From: Gigaspora rosea
Lineage: Eukaryota; Glomeromycota; Glomeromycetes; Diversisporales; Gigasporaceae
NCBI GenBank assembly: GCA_003550325.1
Contig: QKWP01001157.1
Span: 86,823 to 150,822 of the forward strand
Length of the DNA: 64,000 nucleotides
Direction of reading: 5' to 3'
Shown: in pieces, positions 60,027 to 64,000 of the stretch
Layout: the number at the start of each line of letters is the position of its first letter
Position numbering within the stretch: position 1 is the stretch's first letter
The notes under the pieces: model-generated
The model's input: the letters and a program-made list of their open reading frames with translations, nothing else
The model's database searches: none
Told to the model about the DNA's origin: nothing
Position numbers and translations under genes: made by a program

Positions 60027-61455
60027 ATGTACAATCAAGTTATTGTTGTTGGTGGTTTTAATGACCTTTCTGCTGCTCACACAGTCTTGGAACGTGGTGG
60101 GAATGTCTTCGTTCTTGATAAGAACTCTTTCTTTGTGGCAACTCAACGAAAGTAACGTCTGGTATTAACGGTGCTTTGACCAAAGCTCAAATAGGTGGGT
60201 AAAACTCGAAAACATACAATACTCGTCACTTATTGCTAACACTGAGAAATTTCCTTCGTAAGCAAGCTTCATCTAAGAATTAACGCGAAAATATTTTATA
60301 GTCCTTGGCATTCAAGATTCCGCTGAAATCTTCAAGATACAGCACGATCTGCTCGAGATCTTGCTCACCCTGATCTTATAAAAGTTCTTACTGGAAATTC
60401 TGCATCTGTTGTTGAATGGCTTCATGAGAAATTCAAGTTAGACCTTTCTCTTGTATCTCGATTAGGAGGTCATACTCAACCACGTACTCATCGTGCTACG
60501 CTTTAATGGAAGGCATCGAAGAAATTGTCAACAATCAGCCTGATCAGCCCGGCTCATCAAGAAGGCGCGTGTAACGAAGTTAATTAAGGATGGTAATGCT
60601 GTCATAGGCGTGGAATATGTCAAAGATGGCCAAACTTGCAAAGAATATGATCCTATGATTTTGGTTACTGGTGGTTATGCAGCTGATTTCACAGAAAACA
60701 CTTTGCTAAAAAAGTACCGTCCCGACATATACATTTACCCACTACTAATAGTGAAGGTGATAGTCACAAAATGGTTATTGCATTGGAGGAAAGGCTATCA
60801 TATGGAAAAGGTTCAAGTTCATCCAACAGGATTGGTTGACCTAAATTGTCTGATGCTAAAGTCAAATTTTTGGCCGCTGAAGCGCTTTGGGGTGTCGGTG
60901 GGCTGCTTTTAAATGGTGAAGGAAAACGGTTCTGTGATGAATTAGGTCATCCTGATTACGTTACTAGCGAAATTTGGAAAGCTAAGGTAACTGTTCGTCT
61001 TGTGCTTAATAGTAAAGCTTCAAAAGAAATTGAATGGCATTTTAAACATTATGTTGGTTGTGGTTTGTTGAGAAAATTTTCTGGTGAAGTATTGGCAAAA
61101 GAAATTGGTATTTCTGCATCACAACTAAAGGCAACGTTCGATGATTATAACGACATTGCTCTAGCAAAAAGAAGGATCCTTTTGGCAAGAAAATTCTTCC
61201 ATAACGTTCCAATCACAATAAACGATCAATTTCTTGTAGCCTTAATGTCTCCCGTATTACATTATATTATGGTATGATCAATATGATTTATGACATATCT
61301 CTAATTACCTACCTTAAGTTTTATGATTCATGCATTGCTTTTTGTAGGGTGGAATTGATATAAATGCGGAGTCTGAGGTCAGAGATATGCAAGAGCAAGT
61401 TATTCCTGGACTATTTGCTTCTGGAGAAATAGCTGGTGGCGTTCATGGTGCTAAC
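60027..61455 (+). pseudogene. Fumarate reductase-like FAD flavoprotein, decayed and interrupted
   Basis: The N-terminus reads NQVIVVGG and LSAAHTVLERGGNVFVLDKN, a Rossmann FAD-binding fold. After a one-base frame slip comes GNSTKVTSGINGALTKAQI, the flavoprotein substrate-loop motif. Later fragments are SARDLAHPDLIKVLTGNSAS, DLSLVSRLGGHTQPRTHR and PMILVTGGYAADF. Next are KVQVHPTGLVD and LLLNGEGKRFCDELGHPDYV. The last exon (from about 61,349) reads GGIDINAESEV and VIPGLFASGEIAGGVHGAN, where a hAT-like element begins. Remnants of the next residues occur at 62,496-62,540. The family reduces fumarate to succinate using flavins (yeast FRD1/OSM1 type). Several frameshifts plus the insertion make it non-functional. 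Confidence 0.87.
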
Positions 61456-62495
61456 TAGGGATGGGCACGGTCGGTCACGGTCAGTCATCGGTCGGTCATG
61501 ATCGGTTAACCGCTTATGACCGGTTGACCGCGGTCATTCATACGGTTAATGACCGGTCATAGCCGATAAATTATTTACCCAATTATCCAATCAAATATCC
61601 AAATAAGTGACAAGTAGGAATGGTACACTGCACAGACTGCCGAAAGAGAAACAAAACACGGCGATTTGCATCACATGATCAATAAAACCGTTCGTTCATA
61701 TTTCTGGTCATATTTGCAGATCATTTGACCACATTTAAAGTTGTTTTGTTCTAGATCTGGCCAAATGATCTGCAAATTTGATCAGAATTATTAACTTGTT
61801 TATTTGGTCAACCGCAAATCAGAATATAGAATTTTGATGATCACCGGAGAAGACAAAACAAGAAATAAATGCAAAAAACTTGAAAAAAACGGCAGTCTAA
61901 ACCAGCAGTTTTGCTTATATATATCTACCTAACCCTAATTTAGGACGACTATAACCCTAAAGTTAATTGAGCCTCCGCTTTAGACGTTGGAAACCCATCG
62001 CATACAATTCTGTCAAAATTGAGATCATTTGACCGGAATTAACATTGTTTTGTTATAATTCTGGCCAAATGATCTGCAAATTTGGCCGGATTATGAACAA
62101 GGTATTTCTCAACCGGGTTCACTGCCTAAAAAATTTTCAGATCATGCGATATACATTAATTTATATACTCATTATTGTTATACGGTCGGTATTTATTATT
62201 GTTCACTTATATCATAAAAAAGTTTTATTTAAAAATGAAACATATCGTCTATCAACGCAAAGTCACATGATCTGGAAAACTTTTAAGAGGCGGGTTGATT
62301 TTTCTATTTATCAGATGATACAGATATACCGATATATGAATTTTAAGCAATAATTATTTATTTATTAGCCAGAATATTAAGAATTTGGCATCGGTCATAA
62401 TCTTGACCGGTCGGTCAAACCGCTCTGACCGGCTAATATCGGTCACGGTCATTGACCGGTCATGACCGGTCATGACCGGACCGTACCCATCCCTA
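61456..62495. mobile_element. 1.04-kb hAT-like non-autonomous element
   Basis: Terminal inverted repeats TAGGGATGGGCACGGTC and TAGGGATGGGTACGGTC are followed by dense subterminal GGTCA and GACCGG motifs, including the palindrome CCGGTCATGACCGG. The TAGGG ends are typical of hAT elements. No clear 8-bp target duplication was found. Inside, two copies of an approximately 80-bp segment with TGGCCAAATGATCTGCAAAT lie about 305 bp apart (61,719 and 62,024). No transposase frame. Confidence 0.78.
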
Positions 62496-62545
62496 ATCAG
62501 GTTGAGGCATCGATCTATGGGGCCGGATGATTTTGCCGGTGATTA

Positions 62546-63685
62546 TCAGATTAACAAATAATTCGAGTAAGATAGTGCCAGCTGATCTATCGTAGCGGCA
62601 TATGCTTGATCTTCGTTAAAATAGTCTTTAATTGTTCGGATTTTCAGTTGGCGTAAGATATTCTTCTTGTCTCCGGTTTCATGTACTGTATATCTGTATA
62701 CATTATTTTGAATTTTGCTATATTCGGTTGGTGCGTTATGCCTTATTTCTTCTAATGTCGGAAGGCAGTTTACTTTTTCTGCTACTTTATTTCTGTCTTG
62801 AAAATCAAATATTTGTAAGTATTTTCTTCCGTAATAGTTATTAAGATACTTATTAATTCTAGTAAGTCTTCCTCGTAATCTGTTTATTTCGAGTGTTACA
62901 CCTTTCTTGTATTTTTCAATAGCAATTATTTCTTTTGTCGTTACTTTTTCTGTCTTCTTTTTAAAGGTATTAAATTCTTTTTTCGTTAATGGTGATATAT
63001 CATTTTTTTCTTGCTCGTCAAGTGATTCTATTTCACAGTAATTGAAATATTTTCCAATTTCTTGAAATATGAAGTCTTGGTTCTTTTGTAGCATAGGTAT
63101 CAGGTTCATAAATATGACTTCCTGAAATGTATGCCATGTCCAGTCAGATGATTTATCTGACTCCGTTGCTATCGGTTCTTGTATCCAATCCCATGGATAT
63201 ATAAATATCGAGAGTGTAACATTATATGTTGCATCTTGAACGTTACATCTTCGAGTGGTCCATTCAAGTTGTGATGGTACTGTTTCACTCCAGATCTTCT
63301 GTAATTTTTCTTCTTCAAGAATTATTCCTAATTCTTCAAGTGTTTCACGCATTGCTGCGTCTTCTTCTGTTTCTAAAATTTTATGTCCATTGTTATCAGT
63401 ATAGACGTCTACCTTTCCTCCGGTTCCTTGCATCATATTGAAATATGGTTTATCGGGTTGTATTCTTTGTGATAACATAATTTGTATTCCTCTTGTTGGA
63501 TCTCTTCTGAATATAACGACTTGTACTAATCGCCTGTCTTTTAATTGGTTATTCCTTCTACAATATGCACAATTGTTGTAGAAAGTCATTTCGTAGGTTT
63601 CAGTGAGTCCTCTATATTCAAAGATAGGTCGGTATTGTCTGCATCTTGAACATTGTCGCGTTCTTTCATCGATTTCGATTTTCAT
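62546..63685 (-). CDS. Zinc-finger Nudix hydrolase-like protein
   Basis: An intact frame of 379 residues without introns. Residues 12-42 hold a C12xxC15 ... C39xxC42 zinc finger. Residues about 52-200 form a Nudix fold. The Nudix box runs from G89/G90 to I121 and ends with E105-x7-R113-E114-T-L-E117-E118-L-G-I, so the metal-binding glutamates are present. The GX5 part carries an insertion of about ten residues. Nudix enzymes hydrolyse nucleoside diphosphate-linked compounds; some large DNA viruses use them as mRNA decapping enzymes. The lysine-rich C-terminal half (about 215-379) has no recognised domain. The start ATG overlaps the stop of the upstream gene by four bases (ATGA). Function and origin are inferred from motifs only. 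Confidence 0.82.
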   Translation of the reverse strand: MKIEIDERTRQCSRCRQYRPIFEYRGLTETYEMTFYNNCAYCRRNNQLKDRRLVQVVIFRRDPTRGIQIMLSQRIQPDKPYFNMMQGTGGKVDVYTDNNGHKILETEEDAAMRETLEELGIILEEEKLQKIWSETVPSQLEWTTRRCNVQDATYNVTLSIFIYPWDWIQEPIATESDKSSDWTWHTFQEVIFMNLIPMLQKNQDFIFQEIGKYFNYCEIESLDEQEKNDISPLTKKEFNTFKKKTEKVTTKEIIAIEKYKKGVTLEINRLRGRLTRINKYLNNYYGRKYLQIFDFQDRNKVAEKVNCLPTLEEIRHNAPTEYSKIQNNVYRYTVHETGDKKNILRQLKIRTIKDYFNEDQAYAATIDQLALSYSNYLLI

Positions 63686-64000
63686 TTTTGGGTTTGAAGT
63701 TCCTTTGCTTTTCGTATTAAGTATTGTCCTTTATATGCTCCTGATTCTCGTTTCTTTTTGAAATACTTTTCAAAATAAGGTTTTCTTTTGTTTCTGCAAT
63801 CTGCACACTTGGTACATATTACTCTTTGTCCTAGTCCAAATTGTGAGTACTTTTTGTATTCTCTACAATTTGTGCACTTATATGTTTTTGTGGCGTGATC
63901 AGGATTTTCTTGTATAAACTTTTCAAGTTTTTGTATTCTCTTTTCGATAGATTTCTTTTGGTATTTCAGTTTTCTGTATTCTTTTGCTTTAGGGTTGTTG
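63682..64000 (-). CDS. Zinc-finger protein, partial (runs off the window)
   Basis: The last 105 residues are visible and the 5' part lies beyond position 64,000. A basic coiled region (KLKYQKKSIEKRIQKLEKF) precedes CTNC and CTKCADC clusters, then a lysine-rich tail (FEKYFKKKRESG). The cysteine pattern and C-RE/RQ-Y motif resemble the N-terminus of the downstream Nudix protein, suggesting related proteins in tandem. Its TGA overlaps the next ATG. No intron is visible. It may be a nucleic-acid-binding protein; family unknown. Confidence 0.7.
   Translation of the reverse strand, partial: NNPKAKEYRKLKYQKKSIEKRIQKLEKFIQENPDHATKTYKCTNCREYKKYSQFGLGQRVICTKCADCRNKRKPYFEKYFKKKRESGAYKGQYLIRKAKELQTQK

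Overview
The window looks like nuclear DNA of an arbuscular mycorrhizal fungus (Glomeromycotina, Rhizophagus-like). The reasons are strongly AT-rich DNA, short GT-AG introns, kinases carrying Sel1-like or TPR repeats, a BTB-BACK-TLDc relic, a FAR1/MULE transposase relic, TTAGGG-like interstitial repeats and a very dense load of small transposable elements. This assignment is inferred from gene families, not from a database match.

The dominant structure is a direct segmental duplication. Positions 1-13,735 (copy 1, which may extend left of the window) reappear in the same orientation and order at about 39,025-53,170 (copy 2). Each copy carries kinase A (Sel1 repeats, zinc ribbon, kinase), kinase B (kinase, then TPR repeats) and a shared AT-rich tail. 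Kinase A is intact in copy 2 and has a premature stop in copy 1. Kinase B is broken in both copies, by different lesions. Because the copies align, several later insertions can be read against their own empty sites: a hairpin cluster (8,846), a TA-flanked element (10,015), a 1.45-kb element (10,862), a GC-rich retroposon-like fragment (41,823), a fold-back (48,857), a 1.2-kb element (49,623) and a TTAA-flanked element (50,941).

Between the copies (13.7-39.0 kb) lie AT-rich DNA, many MITE-like elements, an approximately 94-bp minisatellite (23.1-24.6 kb), a FAR1/MULE transposase pseudogene (28.2-31.1 kb), telomere-like repeats (31.3 kb), a BTB-BACK-TLDc pseudogene split by a MITE (32.4-33.6 kb), a large inverted repeat (35.5-36.1 kb) and a minus-strand kinase-Sel1 pseudogene (36.1-37.8 kb).

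Right of copy 2 are nested hairpin elements (53.4-55.9 kb), a decayed minus-strand NOL8-like RNA-binding protein gene (56.9-59.7 kb) and a decayed fumarate-reductase-like flavoprotein gene (60.0-61.5 kb) cut by a hAT-like element (61.5-62.5 kb). At the edge are two minus-strand zinc-finger genes, one with a Nudix domain, overlapping by ATGA. That compact layout is unlike the rest of the window and may be of viral or mobile-element origin.

Only kinase A of copy 2, the Nudix gene and its partial neighbour look intact. The rest of the gene content is decaying paralogues and transposon remains.
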